From assembly GCF_018282095.1 (NCBI RefSeq), contig NZ_CP074126.1, positions 2,304,501 through 2,368,500 on the forward strand: a stretch of DNA of 64,000 nucleotides, given 5' to 3'. Source of the DNA: Pseudovibrio brasiliensis (lineage in GTDB: Bacteria; Pseudomonadota; Alphaproteobacteria; Rhizobiales; Stappiaceae). The stretch's first letter is position 1; every line of letters begins with the position of its first letter. Shown piece by piece: positions 24,914 to 32,379 of the stretch. The translations under genes and the position numbers were made by a program. Below the pieces are notes generated by a model. The model worked only from the letters and a program-made list of their open reading frames with translations. It did no database searches and was not told the DNA's origin.

Positions 24914-25665
24914 CATACACCGATGCACAACTGCGTTCCTATCTCGCTGGTACGGCAGAAGCCTCTCTGGTACAGCAGATCGAAGCAGATCTGGAAACCG
25001 ACCCGATCCTTGAGCAGCGCCTTCTGGCTCTGGAAGGCCTGATCCCAGTCGTCCAGCACGGCTTTGCAGATCAACCAGCTCCAGAACACCTGAAGGAACT
25101 GGAAGAGAAGATCTTTGAGAAGTCCGGCGGTGAGGAAGTCCCGGCCACACCGTTCTATCGCCAATGGGGCGCCCGCGCGGCAACGCTTGCAGCAGGCCTT
25201 GTGATCGGCGCTGGCATGATGATCTGGGCGGATGATGCACCTGACTGGCGCCAGGAAGTTGCCAGCTATCAGGCCCTTTACGTCAAAGACACCATCGCCT
25301 CTCTCAACCGCTCAGAAGATGAACTGAAGCAAGAACTCGCCATAGCCTCTGCTGCAGTGGGCCAGCAGCTTAACCTGAGCGACCTGACGGACCTGCAAGG
25401 CCTGAAACTGCTCAGAACTCAAATCCTCGGCCATGAAGGGGCTCCGCTGATCCAGATCGTCTTTGCTGATCCGAACGGCGCTCCCATCGCATTCTGCATC
25501 CTGAAAGACACAGGCGCAGCAGACACCGCCATGAACTCTGATAATCTGAAAGGCATGGCCGCCGCCGACTGGACCGGCAACGGCTACCGTTATCTGGTTA
25601 TTGGCGGCGACAATCAGAACCGTATTGACACCGTAGCTCAGCAAATCCACTCCCGCGTTCTGTAG
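24910..25665 (+). CDS. Membrane-bound anti-sigma factor
   Basis: 251 aa from ATG 24910, overlapping the sigma gene stop. The N-terminal cytoplasmic part (about residues 1-85, TDAQLRSYLAGTAEASLVQQ) looks like an anti-sigma domain without an obvious zinc motif. One membrane helix follows (AATLAAGLVIGAGMMIWA, about 97-115), then a periplasmic sensor-like domain of about 135 residues containing GNGYRYLVIGG. It should hold the ECF factor inactive until a periplasmic signal arrives. Function inferred from topology and gene pairing. Confidence 0.82.
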   Translation: MTYTDAQLRSYLAGTAEASLVQQIEADLETDPILEQRLLALEGLIPVVQHGFADQPAPEHLKELEEKIFEKSGGEEVPATPFYRQWGARAATLAAGLVIGAGMMIWADDAPDWRQEVASYQALYVKDTIASLNRSEDELKQELAIASAAVGQQLNLSDLTDLQGLKLLRTQILGHEGAPLIQIVFADPNGAPIAFCILKDTGAADTAMNSDNLKGMAAADWTGNGYRYLVIGGDNQNRIDTVAQQIHSRVL

Positions 25666-25767
25666 GTCGTCTAAGCACTTATCTTTCTGTCAGTATCTTC
25701 AAGAGCCCCTGCATTGCCACGGGTTCTTATGATAAGTCTTCGGGATTGCCGATCAGGATGTTGTTTT

Positions 25768-26226
25768 ATGAAGACTTACAATGAGATTGAAGCGGAAAAT
25801 CAGGAAGAACTGGCCAGTCGTGCCTGGTTTCACCTGATGCGGGCCCATCGCTACCTCTACCCGAGGTTTGAGCGGAGCTTGCGTGACTACGGCATTGATA
25901 ATCCGGTGTGGTACGAGATCATGCTGGAGATTGAGCGGGCAGGAGAGCAGGGCGCAAAGGCCGCTGATTTGCAGGACAAGCTCTATATGGCCCAGTTCAC
26001 CATGTCGCGCCATATCTCACGGATGGAAAAGAAGGGCTTGGTGGAGCGTCAACCCGATAAAGAAGATGGCCGCGCTCATCTGATCTTCCTGACGAAGAAG
26101 GGAGCAGACGTCAACAAAGAGCTCTGGCCCCACTACTTCCGCACAATTCAAAAGGAAGTCGGCGCCCACCTCAACAAGGATGAGGCCTTTACGCTCTTCA
26201 AACTGCTGACGAAGATCTATTCATAA
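25768..26226 (+). CDS. MarR-family transcriptional regulator
   Basis: 152 aa from ATG 25768 (AGGA upstream). Winged-helix MarR core: the N-terminal dimer helix contains SRAWFHLMRAHRYLYPRFE; the recognition region is DLQDKLYMAQFTMSRHISR; the wing is KKGLVERQPDKEDGRAHLIF, with the Asp/Gly-Arg wing pattern. MarR dimers bind palindromes of 16-20 bp and respond to small ligands. It converges on the first TonB receptor gene and shares a terminator with it. Its target is unknown; the dyad repeated in the iron locus is one candidate. Confidence 0.88.
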   Translation: MKTYNEIEAENQEELASRAWFHLMRAHRYLYPRFERSLRDYGIDNPVWYEIMLEIERAGEQGAKAADLQDKLYMAQFTMSRHISRMEKKGLVERQPDKEDGRAHLIFLTKKGADVNKELWPHYFRTIQKEVGAHLNKDEAFTLFKLLTKIYS

Positions 26227-26250
26227 AAAAGGGCCGCTCAGCAGCGGCCC
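26225..26250. terminator. Bidirectional terminator (marR / TonB receptor)
   Basis: GGGCCGCT-CAGC-AGCGGCCC with a run of six A on the left, giving a strong T run on the minus strand and a weak tail on the plus strand. Confidence 0.8.
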
Positions 26251-26259
26251 AAATTCCGT

Positions 26260-28206
26260 TTAAAACCTGTAGTTCGCCGTCAGACTGAAAGACCGGCCTG
26301 GTTCTTTCAGAGTGTTCACTGTCTGATAGTCACCACCGTAGGTGCCACGGTCTGAGTAATCTTCATCGAAGATATTGTTCGCTTCAAAGCGCAGCTTCAG
26401 ACCGTCAATCTGTTCAGGTTGATACTCTGCGAACAACCCAACAACCGCGTAACCATCTATCGTTCTGTTGGAATCGCCAGATCCGGTGTCATAATCTAAT
26501 GCAGCCTGAACATCGCCGCCAACTGTCAGATCATAGTCTTCCAACCTATGGGAAATGTTGAATGCAATGACTTGCCCAAGTGGTGCGGCAAAGTCCTGTG
26601 CAATATAGGTATCGGCTGCATCACCATCAACTTCCACTCGCGTGTTGGAATAGGTAATTTTTGCAGTTCCCGAGCTCCATTTGTAGCCCGCAGCCAAATT
26701 GAAGCCTTCGGTAAGAACGTCGACATTATCGTCTCCTGAGCGAGCATCACTAATGTCAGTCCTGAAAACTTCACCTGAAAGCAAGAAACCGGACCGTTCA
26801 AATTCAAAACCTGTGGTTACATTGTGAGAACGTGACGGCTTAATGCCCGCGTAATCCCAGGACGCGTCGAAGACATAATTGTCTTCCAGCGCGATCCCAC
26901 CAAAAACAGTGGCATAACCGGCTTTAAGTTTGAGCCCTTCCAAGACTTCATAGGATGCAGACCCATTACCGCTGAGCCCCGTTACAGAAGTATCGAAATC
27001 TCCAAGACCTTCAAACCTCTGATGATCCAGACGCAGACCCGCTGAGAGCTTTAATGCCGACAAGGGAGTCCAACGTACTTGTCCGAAACCACCAAAGTTA
27101 GTCGCAACCTCTTCTAAATCAGAGGACGGATCTTCATAATTCGCCGTCTTTCTGTAAAAATCGAAGCCCGTTGTGAAACCAATGTCTTCACTAAAATGGA
27201 AAGTGTTTGCGATTTTGCCGTTTAGTGTGTTGGAGGTGCCTTTACTTCCATATGGCGCAGGAACATCAATGTTGTTCTCGCTGAAGCCCAAAACCACCTC
27301 GGGATCATAAAGATCCGTCGGCTCAAGATGCTCATAACGGAATGAGAAGCTTTTGCGCAAAGTATCATAGAGCCTAATAGTGTCATTAGGTTTGTTCGTC
27401 AGCGATCCGATATTCCCGCGAAATGGCCGTTCTTCCTTGTCCTTCAGCATCATTCCGGAAACCTCAAACCGGTGTCCGGTGTCAGAGGTATAGCCACCTT
27501 TGAGAAGTCCGGTTTGCAGGTTTGCGCCGGTACCTGGGATCTCCCAGTCACCGCCTGATGTGTAATCCTGTCCTTTGGCATTTTTGGCGAAGGCGAGAAT
27601 GTCAAAACCGTTGTGTTCAGCAAAACCGGTCAGAGCTTGTGAGAACGTGTTGCCGTTTGTGTCAAAGCTCAGCGTGGCTTTGCCGCCCATGGTTTCACCA
27701 TCTTCTAGCAGGTCCAGCGCATCGATCAGCTGGAAAGCGATAGAACCACCCAGAGCATTTGGACCGGAATCTGCAGCCGCGATACCAGCGTCCACACGCA
27801 CAGCACGCAATAAGGCTGGATCAATGGCATTGGCTGTCACATGGTGGAAGGCACGGTTGTTCTGCATCGCCCCTTCAATAGTCATGTTCAGGTTGAGCGC
27901 GTCCACACCATTGACGAAGATCTTTTGGGCAATCGGAATTCCGCCACCAACAGTTACTGAGACATCTTCAGCAAACACATCACGCAGTGTGCCCATCTCC
28001 GCCGCTTCAATTGCCTGTTTGGAAACGTAGATTGAGGTGTTTCTGTCTGCAGCCACTGCAAAGCGGTCATTGTTGAAACTGTAAACAACAACAGGGTCCA
28101 GCTCCTCGCTGGCATCCACGCTATCTTGTGCTGCAGCCCCGGTAGAAAAATAAGCACCGTTTAAAACACAAACGGAAACAAGCAACCGCCACCGAAGTTT
28201 CTTCAT
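26260..28206 (-). CDS. TonB-dependent outer-membrane receptor, ligand unknown
   Basis: 648 aa from ATG 28206 (GGGGACC upstream). Signal peptide LLVSVCVLNGAYFSTGAAAQ, then a TonB-box-like stretch ELDPVVVYS, a plug domain (GTLRDVFAEDVSVTVGGGI, FVNGVDALNLNMTIEG, ALGGSIAFQ) and a 22-strand barrel ending SFSLTANYRF. The plug has a histidine pair in NRAFHHVTANAID. Neighbouring siderophore genes and an iron-box-like dyad upstream suggest an iron or heme compound, but no substrate motif is decisive. Confidence 0.88.
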   Translation of the reverse strand: MKKLRWRLLVSVCVLNGAYFSTGAAAQDSVDASEELDPVVVYSFNNDRFAVAADRNTSIYVSKQAIEAAEMGTLRDVFAEDVSVTVGGGIPIAQKIFVNGVDALNLNMTIEGAMQNNRAFHHVTANAIDPALLRAVRVDAGIAAADSGPNALGGSIAFQLIDALDLLEDGETMGGKATLSFDTNGNTFSQALTGFAEHNGFDILAFAKNAKGQDYTSGGDWEIPGTGANLQTGLLKGGYTSDTGHRFEVSGMMLKDKEERPFRGNIGSLTNKPNDTIRLYDTLRKSFSFRYEHLEPTDLYDPEVVLGFSENNIDVPAPYGSKGTSNTLNGKIANTFHFSEDIGFTTGFDFYRKTANYEDPSSDLEEVATNFGGFGQVRWTPLSALKLSAGLRLDHQRFEGLGDFDTSVTGLSGNGSASYEVLEGLKLKAGYATVFGGIALEDNYVFDASWDYAGIKPSRSHNVTTGFEFERSGFLLSGEVFRTDISDARSGDDNVDVLTEGFNLAAGYKWSSGTAKITYSNTRVEVDGDAADTYIAQDFAAPLGQVIAFNISHRLEDYDLTVGGDVQAALDYDTGSGDSNRTIDGYAVVGLFAEYQPEQIDGLKLRFEANNIFDEDYSDRGTYGGDYQTVNTLKEPGRSFSLTANYRF

Positions 28207-28254
28207 TAGGTCCCCACCCACATATTGGCCGTATTACCTACGGCGAATCAAATA

Positions 28255-28269
28255 TGAGAATATTACTCA
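28255..28269. promoter_or_regulatory. Iron-responsive-type operator (TGA-N9-TCA)
   Basis: TGAGAATATTACTCA, embedded in the wider dyad ATGAG-AATATTA-CTCAT, 49 bp ahead of the receptor start. It fits the RirA/IRO-box pattern known from alphaproteobacteria. The pattern is short, so this is a candidate only. Confidence 0.4.
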
Positions 28270-28303
28270 TGTTTATTCGTGCGGGTATATGGCAGGGAAA
28301 TTA

Positions 28304-28321
28304 TAGATGCAAGTGCATCTA
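28304..28321. repeat. Dyad motif, copy 1
   Basis: TAGATGCA-AG-TGCATCTA, a perfect 8-bp inverted repeat about a 2-bp centre, 98 bp upstream of the first TonB receptor. A close copy lies at 33996-34013 and a half copy near 29127. It looks like an operator for a dimeric regulator. Confidence 0.5.
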
Positions 28322-28464
28322 AATGGATGATGCAGTACTGAAGGCGGAGGTCGCCAACCTTTTTTATTTATATCAATATGTTAGTTGGTATTTTGCGTTG
28401 AATTGCACCTGTGTGTATCTGGCAATTCTAACAGGTGCTAGACGCAACAGGCTGGTCAAAGGAA

Positions 28465-28498
28465 CAAAAAAGCCCCCGCCAATCGCTTGGCAGGGGCT
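28465..28498 (-). terminator. Terminator of the ferritin gene
   Basis: Minus-strand AGCCCC-TGCCAA ... TTGGC-GGGGGCT hairpin followed by TTTTTTG (AAAAAA at 28466-28471 on the plus strand). Confidence 0.85.
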
Positions 28499-28515
28499 CA
28501 TAATAACAAAGAGGA

Positions 28516-29010
28516 TTAAGCCTGACGCTGCCCCATCTGATCGTCGAGTGTCAGGAGGTGCCAACGGTCATTTCCAGCTGCTTTGACCTGATCAAACACG
28601 CGGCGGAACAGATCTTCTTCTTCAATCTGTTCTTCCAGGAACCAATGCAGCATGTTCTGAGTGCCGTACTCTTTTTCCTCATGGGCAAGATCGAACAGAG
28701 CATGGATCTGTTCTGTCACTTTCACTTCCATCTTCATGGCCAGCTCAATAGCGGCCTGTGCTGAATCAAATTCAACAGTCGGAGCAGAGATGCCTTCCAG
28801 TGTCACGCGGGAATCACGCTTGACGATGAAGTCGTAGATACGCATGGCGTGCTCGGTTTCTTCCTTGGAATGAAGGCGGAACCACTTTGCAAAGCCTGGC
28901 AGTTCGCAAGAGTCAAAATAAGCCGCCACAGCAAGATAGACGTAGGATGCGCTCAGCTCAGCATTGATCTGCTGGTTCAGGGCGTCAGCAACTTTTGTGT
29001 TCAGTTTCAT
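28516..29010 (-). CDS. ftnA: Ferritin
   Basis: 164 aa from ATG 29010 (GGAG 6 bases upstream). Non-heme ferritin that oxidises and stores iron in a 24-mer cage. Ferroxidase ligands are visible: Glu in QQINAELSASYVYLA, Glu and His in HSKEETEHAMRIYDFI, and the later Glu/Gln positions around KVTEQIHALFDLA and LEEQIEEEDLFRRV. Length is normal (about 165). It lies among siderophore genes, so the locus combines iron uptake and storage. An FNR-like palindrome lies in its promoter region. Confidence 0.93.
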   Translation of the reverse strand: MKLNTKVADALNQQINAELSASYVYLAVAAYFDSCELPGFAKWFRLHSKEETEHAMRIYDFIVKRDSRVTLEGISAPTVEFDSAQAAIELAMKMEVKVTEQIHALFDLAHEEKEYGTQNMLHWFLEEQIEEEDLFRRVFDQVKAAGNDRWHLLTLDDQMGQRQA

Positions 29011-29067
29011 CACAATCTCCAATCAAAATTCGTGGAGACAGATTTGAAAAGCTACAAACTAATCACC

Positions 29068-29081
29068 TTGACCAAAGTCAA
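29068..29081. promoter_or_regulatory. Crp/Fnr-type palindrome ahead of ferritin
   Basis: TTGACCAAAGTCAA: a perfect TTGAC-N4-GTCAA inverted repeat, 58 bp before the ferritin start. The pattern is that of Crp/Fnr-superfamily sites such as those for NnrR/Dnr. It could also be a -35 box by chance. Confidence 0.4.
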
Positions 29082-29156
29082 TTACAACAGAATTATCTTA
29101 GCAATTGCAAGTGATTAGCAATTTCACAAATGCACTTGTAGCGCATGTTTTTGTGC

Positions 29157-30107
29157 TCACGCCCGCCAGTTTTTCGGAGCAGAGCCATAGACCCGTTTAA
29201 ACGCATTGCTGAAGCTGGACGGGCTGTTGTAGCCAGCCATATACGCCGCTTCCGCAACCGTAATGCCGCCCTTGTTGATCGCTTGTCTTGCTTTTTCCAG
29301 ACGCTGTTTGCGGATGAAATCGGAGACCGTCAGATTGTACTTTTCTTTGAAATGCCGCTGAATACTGCGCTTGCTGAGGCCAGTCTCTTTGGATATCCGT
29401 TCAATGGAAAGATCCTCTCCCAAATGCTCCAGCAGGTACTCACGAACCTTCAGGCCTTTGATCCGCAGTTTCGTGTCATCTTCCTGCGCTTCTGCTTGCA
29501 CAGCCCCACGTAAATGCGCGCACGTTTGCGCCAGAAGGCCCAAAGCTTCCGCCTGTCGCTGCAAACCGCCAATCTCATCACAGCTCTCAGAGCTCATGGA
29601 AAGAACACGAGCAGCACACTCCACCATCTGCTCATCCGGCTGCCAGATGAAGTAGTTCAAGTGCCCGTTCATGAAGCTGCGCAGCTCTTCAGAAAGAGCA
29701 GGGGATTCTAGGCCAAGAGACCCAAACCAGTCCGGCTGTGCCGCAATGCCAACTTTGCGCAAAGAATGCCCGGCTTCACTCGGTCTCAAGCGCAGATTAG
29801 CGCTCTTTTTCAGATTGAAGAGCAGCACCTGAGGTTTGGGCGCATCTCGACTGCCCGCATCTAGATCAAAATAGACATCATCAATATAAAACTGCTGCTG
29901 TCCTTCCAGATAAATGAAAATCTGAAAAATGGGTGAGAGCTCCACCAGACTATCATGCGCATGATGCCCCATGGTCTCATCCAGAACTTTGACTCGAATC
30001 TGCTGCGCAATCTGCACCGAAAATGCCCCCTGACTTTTCATTGGCGCGCATGAAGATGTTTTTGGCGCACGCGCCAATGCATTTCCAATCGACGAACACT
30101 CCCTCAT
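29157..30107 (-). CDS. AraC-family transcriptional regulator (siderophore-type)
   Basis: 316 aa if begun at ATG 30107; an ATG at 30041 (MKSQ) is also possible, as neither has a ribosome site. The N-terminal two-thirds is a ligand-sensing domain; the C-terminal 100 or so residues contain the double helix-turn-helix (LSIERISKETGLSKRSIQRH, then TVAEAAYMAGYNSPSSFSNA) and end GSAPKNWRA. Its position, divergent from a FepA-like receptor, matches PchR-type regulators that activate receptor genes in response to the bound siderophore. Two dyads (30062-30077, 30103-30121) overlap its start. Confidence 0.87.
   Translation of the reverse strand: MRECSSIGNALARAPKTSSCAPMKSQGAFSVQIAQQIRVKVLDETMGHHAHDSLVELSPIFQIFIYLEGQQQFYIDDVYFDLDAGSRDAPKPQVLLFNLKKSANLRLRPSEAGHSLRKVGIAAQPDWFGSLGLESPALSEELRSFMNGHLNYFIWQPDEQMVECAARVLSMSSESCDEIGGLQRQAEALGLLAQTCAHLRGAVQAEAQEDDTKLRIKGLKVREYLLEHLGEDLSIERISKETGLSKRSIQRHFKEKYNLTVSDFIRKQRLEKARQAINKGGITVAEAAYMAGYNSPSSFSNAFKRVYGSAPKNWRA
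30062..30077. repeat. Inverted repeat at the AraC gene start
   Basis: TTGGCGC-AC-GCGCCAA, a 7-bp stem with a 2-bp centre; another dyad CTCATAA-N5-TTATGAG lies at 30103-30121. They sit in the first codons of the AraC gene, or in its promoter if the later start is used. Confidence 0.4.
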
Positions 30108-30278
30108 AAATATATTATGAGTTTTGAAGTCAAGTTTAAAACTTCGTATGATTGAAGTTAGTCCAGCGCGACCTTCCAGCTAACCAACATCTCTGAATGA
30201 GGTGCCCAAAGTGCTTGTTATCCCCGCAAGCGCTCTTGGTGCTGTGCTGCCGCGCGGACAGGATTGGAGAATGTCTCG

Positions 30279-32315
30279 ATGACCAGCCGCGGCTTTGAAA
30301 AAGCACTTAAGAACGGCCTTTTCTGCAAAAAAACGCAAACCAACGCACTAAATCTCTTATTGGTGTCAACGGCGCTGACCTGCTCAACAGCGGCTGTCGC
30401 GCAGGAGAATAACTTGCTGGATGAGGTGGTCGTCACGGCCTCGGCCTCTGAAGTGACCTACAAAAACGCTCCGGCCAGCATCTCGGTTATCACCGCAGAA
30501 GAGCTGGAAAATCAGGGCGCTAAGGATGTTCGTTCCCTGCTGGAAAGTGTGGAAGGCCTCACATTCAACAGAGCTGGCAACCAGAGCAAGGTGCAGATCC
30601 GCGGCCTGAATGAGAATTACACGCTCTTCCTGATCGATGGAAAACGCGTTACCTCCGCCCCAAACGCTTTCCGCGGCAACGACTACGATTCCGGCTGGGT
30701 CCCACTGGAAGCTGTCGAACGCATTGAAATCGTTCGCGGTCCCATGTCTTCACTCTACGGTTCCGATGCTATTGGCGGTGTGGTCAACATCATCACCAAG
30801 AAGGAAACGGAAGAGTGGCACGGCTCACTTACCACCGAATATACCCTTCAGGAAAACCGCAAATCCGGTGATTATGGCCGCACGGGCTTCAATGTCTCTG
30901 GCCCATTGCTGAAAGACAAACTCTTCATGCGCACCTACGGCAGCTGGGATTTCCGCCGTCAGGATTCCGGCAGTCTGAACCCGGACAGCCCGAGTGGAGG
31001 TGCCAATGCGGGCTTTGCCAAGAGCGATAACAAGTACATCGATACGACTGTGACCTGGGATGTGAACGAAGAAAATTCTCTCGACTTCAACGCAGGTTAC
31101 AGCAAGCGCACACACGACAAGACAACACTGGACCGGTTTTCCGGGGGCATAACCCATCACGGCTCCTACGAGTTCGGGGAGACCGAACTGCGTGCTTTCG
31201 GGGATCGGATCGAGAACTCCTATGGCCACGGAAACACTTCGGGCAAGAATGAGCCAAACACCGCCTACAACTTTACGGGAGACGGTAAGGTCAGCTTTGA
31301 TGCAGATTTCGTTGTCCCACAGTTCATTACCATTGGCGCCACCTATCAACACCAATCCCTGGAAGACAAGCATGTGCTCACTGGAGAGGGTGGCTCTTAC
31401 AACTCTATCTGGCAAGCATCGGCATTTTTGGAAGATCGATTTGAGATTTCAGATAGTTTTGAAGTAACACTCGGCGGTCGCCTCGACAGACATGAAAGGT
31501 TTGGCTGGAATGCTAGTCCTCGCGTATATGGCGTTTATCATTTGACTGATGCACTCACGTTCAAAGGTGGCTGGTCGTCTTCCTTTAAAGCCCCAACTCT
31601 GCTTCAGTTGTCTCCAGGTTGGCAGCAAATATCCTGCGGTGGGAACTGCTATCTAGTGGGCGCAGAAGATCTGAACCCTGAAGTTGGAAGTAGTTTCGAA
31701 GCAGGTTTCAAATATGATGAAGCAAAATGGAGCGCTGGAATTACCGGTTTTCATAATACAATCAAAGATATGATCCCATTTCCGCCTGCCAGAACTCCAG
31801 ATGCGGTAGCGGCTAAAAACTTCTCAAATTATGTTGGCGAAACTCCCGATGGAAAGCCAATTTTTAAGTTTCAAAACATCGAGGAAGCACGAACAATGGG
31901 AGTCGAAGCAAGTTTGACTGTTCGTCCGATCGACAAGCTAACAGTCTTTGCCAACTACACTTACTTAGATGCGAAAAACATCAGCGCTGATAATGCACCA
32001 TTGGCCTTTCAACCAAAACATTCAGCCAATATTAAATTGGACTACGCATTTAGTGAAAAGTTGAGTTTTGCCTTATCTGCGAACTACGTAGGCGAGCAAT
32101 ATACTTGGATACCTGCAGACGGAAATACAACATTCGCCAGTAAAGTTGACGGATACATCACCGCTGATTTCAGCGGTCGTTATGATGTGAGCGAAAACTT
32201 CACGCTTCGAGCTGGAGTTATGAACATCGCTGACAATCAAATTCTGAAAGAAGATGGCGATGCTTTCAACGTCGATGGCCGCCGTTATTTCATCTCCGGC
32301 ACCACACGTTTCTAA
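30279..32315 (+). CDS. TonB-dependent receptor, catecholate siderophore (FepA/PfeA) type
   Basis: 678 aa from ATG 30279 (GGAG upstream; TTG 30264 is in frame). Signal peptide ends near STAAVAQ; TonB box LLDEVVVTAS; plug with SISVITAEELENQGAKDVRSLL, GLNENYTLFLIDGKRV and RIEIVRGPMSSLYGSDAIGG; barrel ending VDGRRYFISGTTRF. The plug resembles FepA/CirA-type receptors for catecholates. A Cys pair in ISCGGNCYLVG lies in a likely extracellular loop. Base composition drops in A/T-rich fashion from about 31430 to 32260, covering the loops, then recovers. It is followed by a terminator-like hairpin and an esterase gene. Confidence 0.88.
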   Translation: MTSRGFEKALKNGLFCKKTQTNALNLLLVSTALTCSTAAVAQENNLLDEVVVTASASEVTYKNAPASISVITAEELENQGAKDVRSLLESVEGLTFNRAGNQSKVQIRGLNENYTLFLIDGKRVTSAPNAFRGNDYDSGWVPLEAVERIEIVRGPMSSLYGSDAIGGVVNIITKKETEEWHGSLTTEYTLQENRKSGDYGRTGFNVSGPLLKDKLFMRTYGSWDFRRQDSGSLNPDSPSGGANAGFAKSDNKYIDTTVTWDVNEENSLDFNAGYSKRTHDKTTLDRFSGGITHHGSYEFGETELRAFGDRIENSYGHGNTSGKNEPNTAYNFTGDGKVSFDADFVVPQFITIGATYQHQSLEDKHVLTGEGGSYNSIWQASAFLEDRFEISDSFEVTLGGRLDRHERFGWNASPRVYGVYHLTDALTFKGGWSSSFKAPTLLQLSPGWQQISCGGNCYLVGAEDLNPEVGSSFEAGFKYDEAKWSAGITGFHNTIKDMIPFPPARTPDAVAAKNFSNYVGETPDGKPIFKFQNIEEARTMGVEASLTVRPIDKLTVFANYTYLDAKNISADNAPLAFQPKHSANIKLDYAFSEKLSFALSANYVGEQYTWIPADGNTTFASKVDGYITADFSGRYDVSENFTLRAGVMNIADNQILKEDGDAFNVDGRRYFISGTTRF

Positions 32316-32337
32316 CAAGTTGGCACATTGAAACGGG

Positions 32338-32361
32338 AAGGTGGGTACAGCCCACCTTTTT
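32338..32361 (+). terminator. Intrinsic terminator or attenuator between receptor and esterase
   Basis: AAGGTGGG-TACAG-CCCACCTT stem followed by TTTTT (part of the tail lies in the stem). It sits in the 64-bp gap between the receptor and the esterase, so read-through may set their ratio. Confidence 0.75.
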
Positions 32362-32379
32362 GCGTAAAGGCATACCATC

